From Micropterix aruncella (lineage: Eukaryota; Arthropoda; Insecta; Lepidoptera; Micropterigidae): 64,000 nt of DNA. The stretch lies in NCBI GenBank assembly GCA_944548615.1, contig OX155955.1:2496340-2560339 (forward strand), read 5' to 3'. The notes below the pieces were generated by a model. That model was given only the letters and a program-made list of their open reading frames with translations. It had not been told where the DNA came from and made no database searches. Shown in pieces: positions 10,690 to 22,870 of the stretch. The position numbers were made by a program, and so were the translations under genes. The stretch's first letter is position 1. Every line of letters begins with the position of its first letter.

Positions 10690-12010
10690 CAACTCTGTAT
10701 ATATGTTAAATTTGCGTCCTCAATTTGGAATCCGCAATATTTGGTGTACAAAGGCAGAGTAGAAACTATCCAAATGCGTTTTTTAAAACATTAATTTTCG
10801 TGGAGACTAGAGAATTCCACTGTCGTAAACCACTTCGGCATGAAATCTCCAGAAGATCGTCTCACAGTGGCTGATATGGTAATGCGACACAAAAAATACT
10901 AGAGATAGTCCATATCTTGTTAAAAACATGTGCTTTTTCGTACCACCGCGATTCGCAATTCTCGTACGTTTGAGGTCTCTGGCACCAACACTAACTATGG
11001 GATAAACTATATCGCTCACAAGCTGATATGTGCACATACGATTCCCGTTTCTTCACTATACACATTTTTAACCTTAACTAACCGACGTACTTGAAGAAAC
11101 TACATATCTAAATCAATTGAACCCAATGGATTGCTGGTATCTAAAATTTAAAAACTATGTAAAACACTGGTAACAAATACACGATCTACAATAAACATAT
11201 TCTTAAATACCTATTATGCAACATAACAGTACCTACCTACTATGAGTATCTATCTATACTAATAATAAAGCTGAAGAGTGTTTTTTTTTTGTTTAAACGC
11301 GCTAATCTATGGAACTACCACTAGGATTTTAAAAGTCCTTTTTTGAATTTGATAGCCCAATTCTTGAGGAAGGGTATTTATCTCTCTATACAAATAATAA
11401 AGCTGAAGTTTGTTTTTTTTTTCTTTTCTTGTTTAAAGGCGCTAATCTCTGGTACTACCAGTCGGATTTGCAAAATTCCTTGCATTTGATAGACCAATTC
11501 TTGAGGAAGGTTATAGGCTATTCAACATCTCATTACGGCCCCTAGGAGCCGAGCAAAAATGAACGTTAAGCTAAAACGAAGCAATAGCGCGGGCGGGCGA
11601 TGCGATGTGGTGAATCGGGGGCTGAGTTCGGCCCCCGACCACGACATAAAGCATTACCAAGAAGAGCCGAACTGTGCATGCCTTATCTATATCAGGTTGA
11701 GGTAAAAACCAGTATATACTAATACCAAACCAAAATATGACTAAAATATTGTATATGCCGAAGTACACTAAATTATTTACAAATATTCCGATTTCTTTTA
11801 AATTAACCGGCTGGTGAAACCGCGGGGTACAGCTAGTATCTATATATTCGCTATACGATGTATCTGTATTATAAATAAATAAATAAATAAAAATAAAAAT
11901 AAAATATATATCTATATACCCACATACAACCGTATAACTAATTCTTCCTAATCATTTCCAAATCCCTGCCTTTCTCAGCAGAATTCAAGTAATTTTTAAT
12001 GTAAATATAT
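10690..12010 (+). pseudogene. LINE relic (family J1, copy 2), interrupted by a Helitron
   Basis: Plus-strand frames give ASSIWNPQYLVYKGRVETIQ and MRFLKH, then VPPRFAILVRLRSLAPTLTM, the post-RT region of a Jockey/CR1-group ORF2 with stops and frameshifts. The 3' UTR resumes after the insertion at 11837 with CGCTATACGATGTATCTG and TTCTTCCTAATCATTTCCAA, which parallels 44437-44520 behind the J1 copy at 44.0 kb. The catalytic core is missing. Internal 11253-11836 is a Helitron listed separately. Confidence 0.75.
11253..11836 (+). mobile_element. Non-autonomous Helitron with duplicated 5' end
   Basis: It begins TCTATACTAATAATAAAGCT after an A and ends CCGCGGGGTACAGCTAG before a T, the Helitron TC...CTAG rule with A/T insertion and no target duplication. 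A second 5' head, TCTATACAAATAATAAAGCT, starts at 11385, and both heads run through GCGCTAATCT and CCAATTCTTGAGGAAGG. The first about 132 bp are therefore a duplicated terminus. The flanks rejoin to TATCTATATCTATATATTCG, matching the uninterrupted J1 3' UTR near 44420. No Rep/Hel protein. Confidence 0.8.
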
Positions 12011-12189
12011 TAATATTTTTGCAAATTATAACTATCGCAGGAAACGATTATCGGCCGAATGTTTTTTTGACGAGTCTTTCTCGAACCCGGAGAACTGCTT
12101 AACTTGAAGGTCAGTGATTTGTATGGACTGATAGCAGTACCGGGCTACTAGCAGACCGCTGACCCAACCACAAGGCTGGATATAAGCTC

Positions 12190-12745
12190 CCCACTCTGTT
12201 TATTTCTTTATTTATTTATTTATTTCATAAGCAAATCAACATAACAGTTTATACCAATCCGTTGATATGCAATATACACATAAATATAAAAAATAATAGA
12301 ATTCTTACAAGTACATACACAACATGTTTAAATAAACATTAAATACAAATACAGGCATTAATAATTTAAAAAACTTACAAAGTTACAGTACATAAAGAGT
12401 GAAAACAATTTATCTTATTCTGACATAAACAAGTAGCGCAATGCCCACAACTTGAAGAGATGCGGGCTCGCTGTAAAAATATCAAAGTCTGACGCTGTCG
12501 AACATAGCGCATTTATGTGACGCAAAGCACTGGTAAGCAGACTCCATCGACTTAGGTTGGTGCGCGAGGACGGCTCCGCAAATAGATTATGAGTGCGAGC
12601 ACGATTATAATTGTCCGGGACAAAGAGACAAACCTTCGCTAGCATGCTAGGATTATCAACTCTTCCCCGGATCAGCTTGAAAACGTAGGCCATGGCGAGC
12701 ATTTCTCTACGCAACTTAAGAGAGTTATAGCCCACCATGCCTAGT
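12190..12745 (-). pseudogene. LINE ORF2 C-terminus with TAAA-type tail
   Basis: An uninterrupted minus-strand frame (12738-12415) encodes 107 residues including LRREMLAMAYVFKLIRGRVD, NPSMLAKVCLFVPDNYNRAR and THNLFAEPSSRTNLSRWSLL. This is the terminal segment of Jockey-type ORF2, in which a paired-helix region ends with the VP.....R..LF..P..RTN motif. About 190 bp of 3' UTR follow, ending in a tetranucleotide run (AAAT on the minus strand) at 12198-12228. The copy is truncated at about 12745. It is a different subfamily from the J1 copies, and the short reading frame is intact. Confidence 0.8.
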
Positions 12746-13329
12746 AGAAAACTAGTAGGGTATAGTAGGGTATAAGTACTATTGCCGATTGACGTTCAGC
12801 CACATGCTGAACAAAATAAATACGCAATGTATTTATGTTAAAGTATATTTTTTTCATATCATTTCGATTAAATATTATTTAATTATGTATCTACATATTT
12901 ATGTGAGATTCAGAGAAGCGAGTACGCAGAGCGACGCGTGTGTATTGCTGTGTCAAAATAAAATAAGATTTAAAGCACGCATTGGAGGACAAACGAAACG
13001 GGCGGTTCGTTTTAGAAAGCTGTGAGGCCGATTTCCGACAGTTTCGTTGCTCAACCATCAAAAAGTCTCGTAATGAGTGTAGTATTTATTTATCACGCGC
13101 GTCTCGTCGTTTCAGTTTACAAAAGAGGGCCCGTTGTGATCGCGTTCGAGATTTTATAAAGTTATTTTATATTTAATTAATTTTACTTTTCCGGCCCACC
13201 AAACGACGAGGAGGAAAAGAATTGTAAACGCGCTAAAAAAATGTGATAAGGACGGAAATATCCATTTACCCCTGAGTGAATTAGGATCATCCACTTCCAG
13301 ATGGAATTCTATCTGTGTGACTATGCGCG
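12746..13329. other. Unassigned interval
   Basis: Overlapping plus-strand open frames at 12789-13025 and 12982-13176 have no recognised motifs. No repeat partner was identified within the window. Confidence 0.35.
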
Positions 13330-13505
13330 CTATTCCGCCGGGATACCATGGTGGCGCAACCAGTCGCCGCAACCAACAAAATGTATACAGCTCTATGGAG
13401 GGTATCTCCTTGGTTCCGCTTGGTTGCGCAACCGTTTTGGCTGGTTGCATACATTTTGTTAGTGGCGGCGACTGGTTGCGCCACAATGGTGTCCCGGTGG
13501 AATAG
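13330..13505. mobile_element. Fold-back MITE with about 58-bp inverted arms
   Basis: The left arm is CTATTCCGCCGGGATACCAT continuing GGTGGCGCAACCAGTCGCCG. The reverse complement of the right end is CTATTCCACCGGGACACCAT continuing TGTGGCGCAACCAGTCGCCG. About 52 of 58 positions agree, so the 176-bp element can fold into a long hairpin. It lies immediately upstream of a family A repeat. Open frames seen on both strands (for example 13154-13582 minus and 13348-13656 plus) are by-products of the inverted arms. Confidence 0.75.
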
Positions 13506-13510
13506 GGTTC

Positions 13511-13745
13511 TATGTGTATTCCTCCACGATAGCGTTCAAACGCTTCATCCGATTGAGCTGAAATTTGGCATGCAGGCATCATTTGGTCGTGGCAAGACTT
13601 GGGTTAAAAAAAGACTTGGACTGTGGTTGAAATCGGCCCACCAGGGAGCATACTAGTTACATATCATACTCGAAATATTGGACTTAAAGATTTGACATTT
13701 AATAGTTCCTGTAATTGGACCGAAATTACAATGTGAAATTTTGGT
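13511..13745 (+). repeat. Dispersed repeat family A, copy at 13.5 kb
   Basis: It aligns from TGTGTATTCCTCCACGATAG through CATCCGATTGAGCTGAAATT and TTGGACTTAAAGATTTGA with the copy at 86-330. Differences include a short insertion near 13600. Confidence 0.65.
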
Positions 13746-15760
13746 TTAAATTTTCTAGAATTCTAAATTCCGCCATAAATTTTAATAAAATTATAACGAC
13801 GAGCCTAGCGAGACTACCAGAGAAACGAACCGCGCGTTATGTTACGGAACCCAAACGGGTTCGTCCGCCGGTCAAGAGAGGGCGCTCATCGATTTTATTT
13901 ATGAAATTAGTATTCAGATGAAATCAGACCTTGGCTGCTTGCTGGAAAACCGTTTTTTTTACTAAACTTACAGGTAAATACGTGACACAGTATTTGCAAA
14001 ACTGTGAAAAGTTTACAATACTTGCATAAACAACTTATCATAGAAATGACATGAGCACGTTAAAATTGGTAAGTGAAAAAAATAGGGTAATATAAGCAAA
14101 TAGATATGAAGAATTTAATTTCCGATAACTTCAGAAATCTTTTTATAATTTATCCAATACGAATAATTTATAAATTATATTTTTTCCATGTTATTGAGAC
14201 ATCAAAATCCTAATATTAGAAAATAAAATAAAATTACCGTTTTTTTAATATCGCAATTGACCAACGAACCTGATGATTTTAATTTAATAATTAAAATATT
14301 TATGGCGACTTTTTTAATTTGTTTTTGTTTTATTTTATTACGTTTTGTAGTAGGTATGCATTCTGAATTAAATAATAAAATAAACATTTTTTAAGTTGTA
14401 ACTTTACATTTGCATGGACCACAGGGAAACTTAAGTCTCATCAATTTATACAAAAATCTATTTAGCCAATTTTCACAAAACTTGACAATGTTATTTACAT
14501 CGCCCTTTAACAGTTTTATATATGAAAAATTTCAATACTCTACCGAAAAGCTTATGGTCCTCAAAGTTTTATAGGATTTTTGAAAGTTAGCATAAACTAC
14601 AGGGTGATTAGGTAAACGATTGTTGCATTCGTAGGCGTGATTCTGTAACCAATAACCACTAAACGAGTAACAATCGTCGATGACCTTCATAAACCGTAAC
14701 TAAATCAATGTTGGTTAACATTTGAGTATAGGGGGCATTATGTTATACGTTTTTTTTTGTCATTACAATAAAAGTTTTATTACTTTTTTATTATTTTTTC
14801 TATTTTTTTTAAACCTGTTGATAGGAGTTCCTACACTTGGTTATGTCAAAAGTAATAAAAATAACAAGTATAATATTTAAATAAATACCTATTATGGTAT
14901 AAGATATGAACGTCGGTATTGCAAGGTATGAACGTTGAACATCCAAGCGCAGATTTTCTAGGTTATATATGTAGAGGAAACAACATTTTACAAGTAATTT
15001 CGTAAAATTTTCTATCTAATTTTCTATATAATCCTGAGTACTAAATAATCAAACAAATATTGGATAATTTCACAAATTATCATACGGGAAGATATTTTAA
15101 AGAAAAAACACAAATACAAAGAAATCAGTAATAATAATTATAGTCAATAAATAGTTAGAAGACGAAAAAAAAACGCAATTGTAAAATAGTCAATAATAGA
15201 AAGAATAAGGAATAATAATAGTCAAGTAGGTCAATAGAGCTGCGAAAAATTGACTTATGCCCTAATATTATTTTTATTGTGAGAAAAACTTGGTTTTATA
15301 TATTGTTTCTGAGTTTAATGGTTTTAAAACCATTATTTTCAAAAATTCTCTTTGAAATCCATGCAGAAAGATTGGAGCGATTCTTGCCTTATCTCTCCAT
15401 ACATTCGAAGCACCGTACGCCGGTTCGACCACGGGACGCTCCAGTTTCTCGGACGCAAAAATGAGAACGCTATTTGTTACGCAAAAGAGCTCGCGAATAT
15501 GAGGCACACTTTCTTTTATGAAGTCTCTTTGCATATTATAACCATTAAGAGGATTGTGAAGCGTTCGCAGTGCCATTCGGAACAATACCTGGCAAATTTG
15601 CCCAGTTTCTGGGCCGTTTGCGACGATTGCCGTGTGAAAAGCCTCTCAAAAAGCGCGCCCCGATTCGACGCGACTTACGTAAAGCTAACGCGATTGTGAA
15701 TTACGATTTTATTGCATTTATGATGATGTATTTCTCTGAACTGCTATACTATCTGCTACA
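13746..15760. other. Unassigned AT-rich interval of about 2 kb
   Basis: No recognisable gene. A candidate repeat end, CTACAGGGTGATTAGGTAAA, lies at about 14597, but no partner terminus was found. Open frames on both strands at 15274-15776 overlap each other and have no known motif. The remainder is AT-rich sequence with many T and A runs. Confidence 0.35.
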
Positions 15761-15761
15761 G

Positions 15762-15814
15762 TTCTCTCCGCGATGAGAAACAGACTATTTTCTCATCGCG
15801 GAGAAAATAGTCTA
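15762..15814. other. Two overlapping, mutually exclusive perfect hairpins
   Basis: TCTCCGCGATGAGAA at 15765-15779 is perfectly complementary to TTCTCATCGCGGAGA at 15790-15804. The downstream arm also takes part in a second perfect hairpin, AGACTATTTTCTC at 15782-15794 with GAGAAAATAGTCT at 15801-15813 and a six-base loop. The two structures cannot form at once. It is probably the product of a small inverted duplication, and no function is shown. Confidence 0.7.
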
Positions 15815-17840
<2,026 letters not shown>

Positions 17841-18399
17841 TAAAGGTAAACTTTCCTACTAATAGGAAAGAGCTGACTGCTTCCTTTCATTGATGTGAGG
17901 GCATGTCACGCATTTAGTTTTAATTTTTCAGCTGAATATTATTGATCGCAGCTTCTTTATATCGCACCTTTAGAAAATAAAAAAACGAAATTCGAAATTT
18001 TAAATTCTTCCATCTGTCAAGTAGCTCGTCTTGTCCGTTATTTCCCTTGAAATAATAAGTATTCGAGTGATTTTACGTGTAAATAAGGATGATTGCTTAA
18101 TTTTTGAGATAATTGGATGAAGGGTGAGCGTTACTAGTTGTAAAATGGGCCCAACTAAATCTACTTCTCTTTCCGCAAGTGAGAGACATCTATCATTCTC
18201 GTTTGTTACACCAAAGCATTCCCGATTTCCACCAAGGGAGTCCTTCGTCACGATGTAAGTGGCTTTTATAATTATTTACTTTATAATCATCTATTTAATC
18301 AATTCTAAAAAGAATATATACACAAAACTATCAAATATTTCAAAATATTGAATTTTTACATATTTTATGTTTCCTTCATTGTAAATAATCCATTTAGGT
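17841..18399. repeat. 559-bp tandem repeat, unit 2
   Basis: Complete second unit. The minus-strand 83-codon open frame at 18000-18251 is identical in translation to the one at 17441-17692, showing how recent the duplication is. Confidence 0.95.
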
Positions 18400-18676
18400 T
18401 AAAGGTAAACTTTCCTACTAATAGGAAAGAGCTGACTGCTTCCTTTCATTGATGTGAGGGCATGTCACGCATTTAGTTTTAATTTTTCAGCTGAATATTA
18501 TTGATCGCAGCTTCTTTATATCGCACCTTTAGAAAATAAAAAAACGAAATTCGAAATTTTAAATTCTTCCATCTGTCAAGTAGCTCGTCTTGTCCGTTAT
18601 TTCCCTTGAAATAATAAGTATTCGAGTGATTTTACGTGTAAATAAGGACGATTGCTTAATTTTTGAGATAATTGGA
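18400..18676. repeat. 559-bp tandem repeat, truncated unit 3
   Basis: Follows unit 2 in register and ends after GAGATAATTGGA, about half way through the unit. It then joins ACAACTTTTAATAAAAATTT, which resembles the sequence left of the (AT)n tract at about 16923. Only one substitution relative to unit 2 was noticed by eye (AAGGACGATTG). Confidence 0.9.
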
Positions 18677-18689
18677 GATAACAACTTTT

Positions 18690-18892
18690 AATAAAAATTT
18701 AAATAAAAGGTTTTTTTTATTAGTATAAAAAGCGGTGACTACGGTGCGCTTATCTAGTGGTCGGTAAAATATCACTAATATTGTTTATTAGCGATTTGCC
18801 TATTTGCTATATGGCACAGCGCGCTCAACGCTTCTCGAACTTAACTTTAAAAAGATAAGATTTACGAATTTGACATATAAATAAATAAATAG
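18690..18892. repeat. Repeat family I, left part (palindromic)
   Basis: Contains GGTAAAATATCACTAATATT and GTTTATTAGCGAT, then CACAGCGCGCTCAACGCTTC. The corresponding motifs occur near 61080-61165 as TGAGCGCGCTGCGCC, GGTAAAATATCGCTAATAAA and ATTAGCGATAATTTACC, where they form a palindrome. The copy is split from its right part (19285-19386) by a MITE. Confidence 0.5.
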
Positions 18893-19284
18893 TTAAAAAA
18901 AACACTAAAAACACGCTTTTGGGCTATGATACGATATTCACATACACGGGGCTATGCTACGATATTCCATCATGGAATGCCAGTGCCTATCTTCCGACTT
19001 CATCAGACCTTGAAACCTAATCGTGGTCAAAGTTCATTCCAAGACTTTTCTAACAAGTCCAAACACAGCTATGATACGATGTTCCATCATGAAGTTCCAA
19101 TTCATATCATCCGACTACATCATCAGATCAGTTCGACAGTACCATATTATTGTATTGTCATCAGAACTACATACAGCTGCCAATTTTCATGACGCTACGA
19201 TCCTTGGACGATGGTTAAATTAGTTACCTTAGATTTCATTACATAGTTACATACAGGTCGACCTAATAAAAGCGTGTTAAAAAC
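18893..19284 (+). mobile_element. MITE family K, copy 1 (nested in repeat family I)
   Basis: It starts TTAAAAAAAACACTAAAAAC then ACGCTTTT and ends AATAAAAGCGTGTTAAAAA, giving terminal inverted AACACGCTTTT/AAAAGCGTGTT. The body has diverged direct repeats around CTATGATACGAT.TTCCATCATG, seen with a 120-bp period in the copy at 55.3 kb. Other copies are at 31465-31862 (+), 38190-38520 (-) and 55323-55792 (+). Open frames shared by the copies have stops at different places and are not convincing genes. Confidence 0.8.
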
Positions 19285-19386
19285 GAAGAATCCCAAAAGT
19301 TTTTATCAAAGGTTGCTTACTTCGTCGTACTGATTCACCCACTACAAGGATGTCACTCACTAATCAAAAACTCGGCCTGTATGTCT
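19285..19386. repeat. Repeat family I, right part
   Basis: Contains TTGCTTACTTCGTCGTACTG and CTACAAGGATGTCACTCACT, which match TTGCTCAGTTCGTAGTACTG and CTGCAAGGATGTCACTAAAT at 61241-61285. Both copies end in a CCTGTAT-like terminus. Confidence 0.55.
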
Positions 19387-20111
19387 AGAACGGATAATCT
19401 CGCCATGAAGTCAGCTTGGATTTTAGTAGTATTTAATCTACGAATGTGTTATCAACCTCCCACGGGGTGCTACTTTGAATAGTATTGTTTGAATTCGTGC
19501 CGGAGACGTGGTCCGTTTTTCTCCGTTTTGGAGGTTTCCCCAACCATGAATTCCGGGCTGTATGCATAACGAGCGATGCATTGTTGTTTCTGCGATGACG
19601 CGTTCGAGTGTGAACTGTGAATGAGCAGACGTCCCAATTGCCGCGACCGCGACGCCGCGCAACGGCCGCAGAGCGCTCAAATCGGACGCTAGGCCGGGAG
19701 CCAACCGCTGTTTACTTTAATGGACAAGACTTGAAATTTGGTACGAAGATTCCTTTTTGGGCCGAAATCACGTTGAATTTTCACCGGTCAGTAATTTGCG
19801 CAAACGCAATCAAAAGTGTTTAATGCGTTGTATACTCACTATCCGCGCTCGTCGCCGACTAACCCTTTCAATCAGACTGACTTCTTTTTAAAAAGGACAT
19901 CACGCTCAAAACCCTTCCATAAGTCCTTGGCTACTTTCCAGGAAAGTTTTCTGGTGACAACCGATTTTGTCATTATTATTATTATTTATTATTATTATTA
20001 TTATTATTTATTTAGGTACATAGGATTAGGTATACAGTTCATTCATAGGTCATGTAATCTTATAATAATTATATAAATTATTTAATAATTAATATAGGGA
20101 GGTTTAACACA
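19387..20111. other. Unassigned interval with an (ATT)n tract
   Basis: An impure ATT/ATTT microsatellite covers 19972-20015. Text at 19725-19780 (GACTTGAAATTTGGTACGAA and GGGCCGAAATCACGTTG) resembles the tail of repeat family A. Otherwise nothing is recognised. Confidence 0.45.
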
Positions 20112-22375
20112 TCGTCGGCTAAATGTGTTAACCTGCTATCTCACATTTATCAAATTTTACAGGAGACAAAGAAAACACTGCAATAAATTCAAATTTAGCT
20201 TTATCGCAAAATCTAAAATCCCGTTGGTTCATTTTTTTTTAATAATACGATCTAATAAACAAAATACTACATTTTATTAGTCCAATTTGGTTTTATTAAT
20301 GATTTAAGGATGTAGCAGTTCTTCTATAAACAGAAAAAAAAATGTCAACTCTTTTTCGGGACTTAGCAGGATTTTCGGGCAGGATTTATAGGAAGTAAAA
20401 CACACGGTTTCATTTAAACACACGACATAGCAGTCTTATTTATTAAAATAAAAGTAATCTAAATAATTCGATTTAATATAGGAATGAAGTTGTTAACAAA
20501 CTAATCATGTGGAGTATTATTATAATAATCGTGGTAGTCGGGGGGCAATGTATTTTTTAAATATTGTAGATCTTCAAATTTTCTTGATTTAATCTTATGC
20601 CGATTCAGGTGAAGGCTGTTTAAATTGTTCCAAGGACAGGGTTCAATGTTGATAGATTTTCTTTGTGGTATTAACTGCCACGCATCTCCAAATCTGAGTT
20701 TGAAAAATATTTCTCCCTTGGGGGTATATCGCAGAGCACGTATGTCCGTAACTTTGTAATCTCCTGCTGTGCGACCTGGGCGGATGCTTTTGTAGTATTC
20801 AACTTTGTCGAATTTTTTGAAAAAGGTGTGAGTGAGGTAATTTACGTCATAGGGTCGAGGTTTCTTGCGAGCTATCTTGCAGATGTGGGCATAATCAGCT
20901 GGCACATTTACATTTCTCATTTTCATGGATCTTTCCACAGTGGAGTGCATGGAGTCTGTGTGTGCCCACTTTCCAAATATTTCTGTTCAATTGTAATATT
21001 ATTAATCATGGCTGTATTCAAAAGGGCATTGCTCATGACTGAATTTCGATTTTGATAACAACATCCATCGGTGTATATTATTATCTTTTTATTAATATCG
21101 GTTCCATCGGTTTGCGGCAGTATTTTATTTTCGTTTAGGCTCACCCAAATTGTCGCAAATTCTTCGGCATTTACGCCTCCTTCTACCTCCAATTCCAAAG
21201 GTAAGAAAATCCATCTTTATTATTTAAATTAAAGAGACAAAGATTGTGCACCTGTAATTTCGTCCTGTAGTACAAGCTGCTGATGTTTGATTTTGGTGCC
21301 ATCAAAACAGCTTGCAAATCTGCTGTAAATACCAGCGATTTTTCATTTTTGTCCTTTTTTTTTCTACCCTGGCTTCATTTTTTTTTATTATGTGTAATTG
21401 GTGTTCCTGCTCGAAGAGTCGCCCGACCTTGTACTCTTCACACTTTTCGCATTGATCTTTTTTTGGCTGGAATAATGCGATATTACGGCTATCCAATGCT
21501 TGCCTGAATCTTGTAATCACAAGTGGCCTTTTGTTAAGCGATTTGCACCATTCATTGACATAGAAGTGGTACAGACTTTGTTTGGATGACCATTCAGGTA
21601 ACAATTTTTTTTTTTTGAGGAACTTCGGCAGTAATGCGACTCCATTGCTGGCAGTGAATCTATGAAGAGGAGTAGCTCTTCATTTTCAGTTTCAAATGGC
21701 TTCACGCGTGGTTGGTTGTCATTTCTTTGTAAATTTGGTTCTCCTCTATTGCCTTGATTTTTGCATTGAAGAACTGTTCATCTTCCCACACTTGGGGTGT
21801 TCAAAAACATGGTTCTGCAAACCTTAACTTCCGCGTCGTTTATTTTCAAATAATACAGCAAGGATTGTGATCTTCTTGATACATTAGGATTATTTCGTGA
21901 CATTGTCCTTTGAGTAGGAATACATTTAACTAGACCGTCAATGTAAATCTTTTTCATTGACGGTTTGGCGCATATTTACAGACAATTTAAATAATAGGTT
22001 TAACAAGCATTTAACTCTATCTATCCTACATAATGTAATCAATCTGACTACTTACCTCTTCTTTTTTAACTGTAGGAATCCGCAATTTGTGCACTATTTG
22101 ATTTGTTTTGGAATAGAAACAACGGGACAACAAACGCACAACACTGGTGCTGTCATAAACCAGTACAAAATGGCGACGATAGCAGTTTTTCAGCGCCAAC
22201 ATTTGAATCGTGGAGTTAGCAGGTATACATATCACGAGAAAAAAGGGCTTTATGATTTTAAATTGATATAGCTGATATTCCCAGTCGATGCGGAAAAAAA
22301 TCTTCTTTCCAACGGTACCAAAAAGTTACTTTGGTCAAAAATGGGATATAGCAGGAATACACATTTAGCCGACGA
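20112..22375 (-). mobile_element. DNA transposon with terminal inverted repeats
   Basis: The left end reads TCGTCGGCTAAATGTGTTAA then CCTGCTAT. The reverse complement of the right end reads TCGTCGGCTAAATGTGTATT then CCTGCTAT, so the ends are inverted repeats of about 27 bp, with weaker similarity continuing inward. TAGCAGG-type motifs recur internally near 20366 and 22217. The 2.26-kb body carries a broken DUF7869-like gene on the minus strand. A clear target-site duplication was not found. The superfamily name is left open. Confidence 0.7.
20501..21940 (-). pseudogene. DUF7869-like transposon protein, frameshifted
   Basis: Reading the minus strand through frame changes gives, in order, LLFIDSLPAMESHYCRSSSK, KDQCEKCEEYKVGRLFEQEH, FTADLQAVLMAPKSNISSLY, KIIIYTDGCCYQNRNSVMSN and ALLNTAMINNITIEQKYLES. 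The last part is MHSTVERSMKMRNVNVPADY and PYDVNYLTHTFFKKFD. The order, with a Cys-pair motif, a DLQ motif, a YTDGC..QNRN motif and a final acidic/aromatic region, fits the arthropod DUF7869 family. Its Asp residues suggest an RNase-H-like DDE-type fold, though that function is inferred. Breaks lie near 21600, 21330, 21190 and 20955. A donor-like GAGGTAAGT on the minus strand near 22050 suggests a spliced 5' exon. The surrounding inverted repeats support its role as a transposase. Confidence 0.7.
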
Positions 22376-22473
22376 CATCTTACATGACCTTTACTGCCAA
22401 TAGCACATCTAACTAGGCGATAATTTGGCCCGTCTCTAGATGTGCATATTTTTATGCAATTTTAAGAAATGAA
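22376..22473. other. Spacer between DNA transposon and LINE
   Basis: About 100 bp without recognised features. It ends at the T-run that is the LINE poly-A tail on the other strand. Confidence 0.5.
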
Positions 22474-22606
22474 GTGTTTTTTTTTTTTAAATAAATTATT
22501 TGGACCCACCACCTGTATATATACATAAATATACCAATTTTATAAAAAATATAGCTATGTAATAAATATATACATTTATAGTTGTAATTTAATAAAATTT
22601 AATTAA

Positions 22607-22847
22607 CCCCTCAAATGTGAGGCGTTCCTTAAGGGATGTCTTGGCAAAATGTATACAAAATGTATATAAATTTATATAAATGTAAATATAAATGTAAATG
22701 TGCGCCGCTTTATAGTAATCCGCTCTATAGTAATGCTATAGCTCTATAGTAAACCCCGCTCTATGTAAATGTAAATGTAAATGTAAATATAAATTTATAT
22801 ACATTTTGCCGTAGGCAACCCGAGCTAATCGCCATTCATTTGAGGGG
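22607..22847. mobile_element. piggyBac-type MITE in the LINE 3' UTR
   Basis: The 241-bp element begins CCCCTCAAATG and ends CATTTGAGGGG, perfect 11-bp inverted repeats, and is flanked by TTAA at 22603-22606 and 22848-22851. Subterminal parts also mirror each other (GGCAAAATGTATA on one side and its complement TATACATTTTGCC on the other). The centre is rich in TGTAAA repeats. TTAA duplication with C-rich terminal repeats is the piggyBac signature. There is no transposase. It inserted about 20 bp beyond the ORF2 stop, so it post-dates the LINE. Confidence 0.85.
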
Positions 22848-22870
22848 TTAAGAAAAATAGATAAGTGATA

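Noticed and set aside
13154..13656. Overlapping frames on both strands sharing VAATGCAT-like peptides
   Set aside because: They arise from the inverted arms of the fold-back MITE at 13330-13505.
18926..19223. Open frames conserved between copies at 19.0, 31.5, 38.3 and 55.4 kb
   Set aside because: The similarity is that of the non-coding MITE family K. Frames end at different positions and overlap in two phases.
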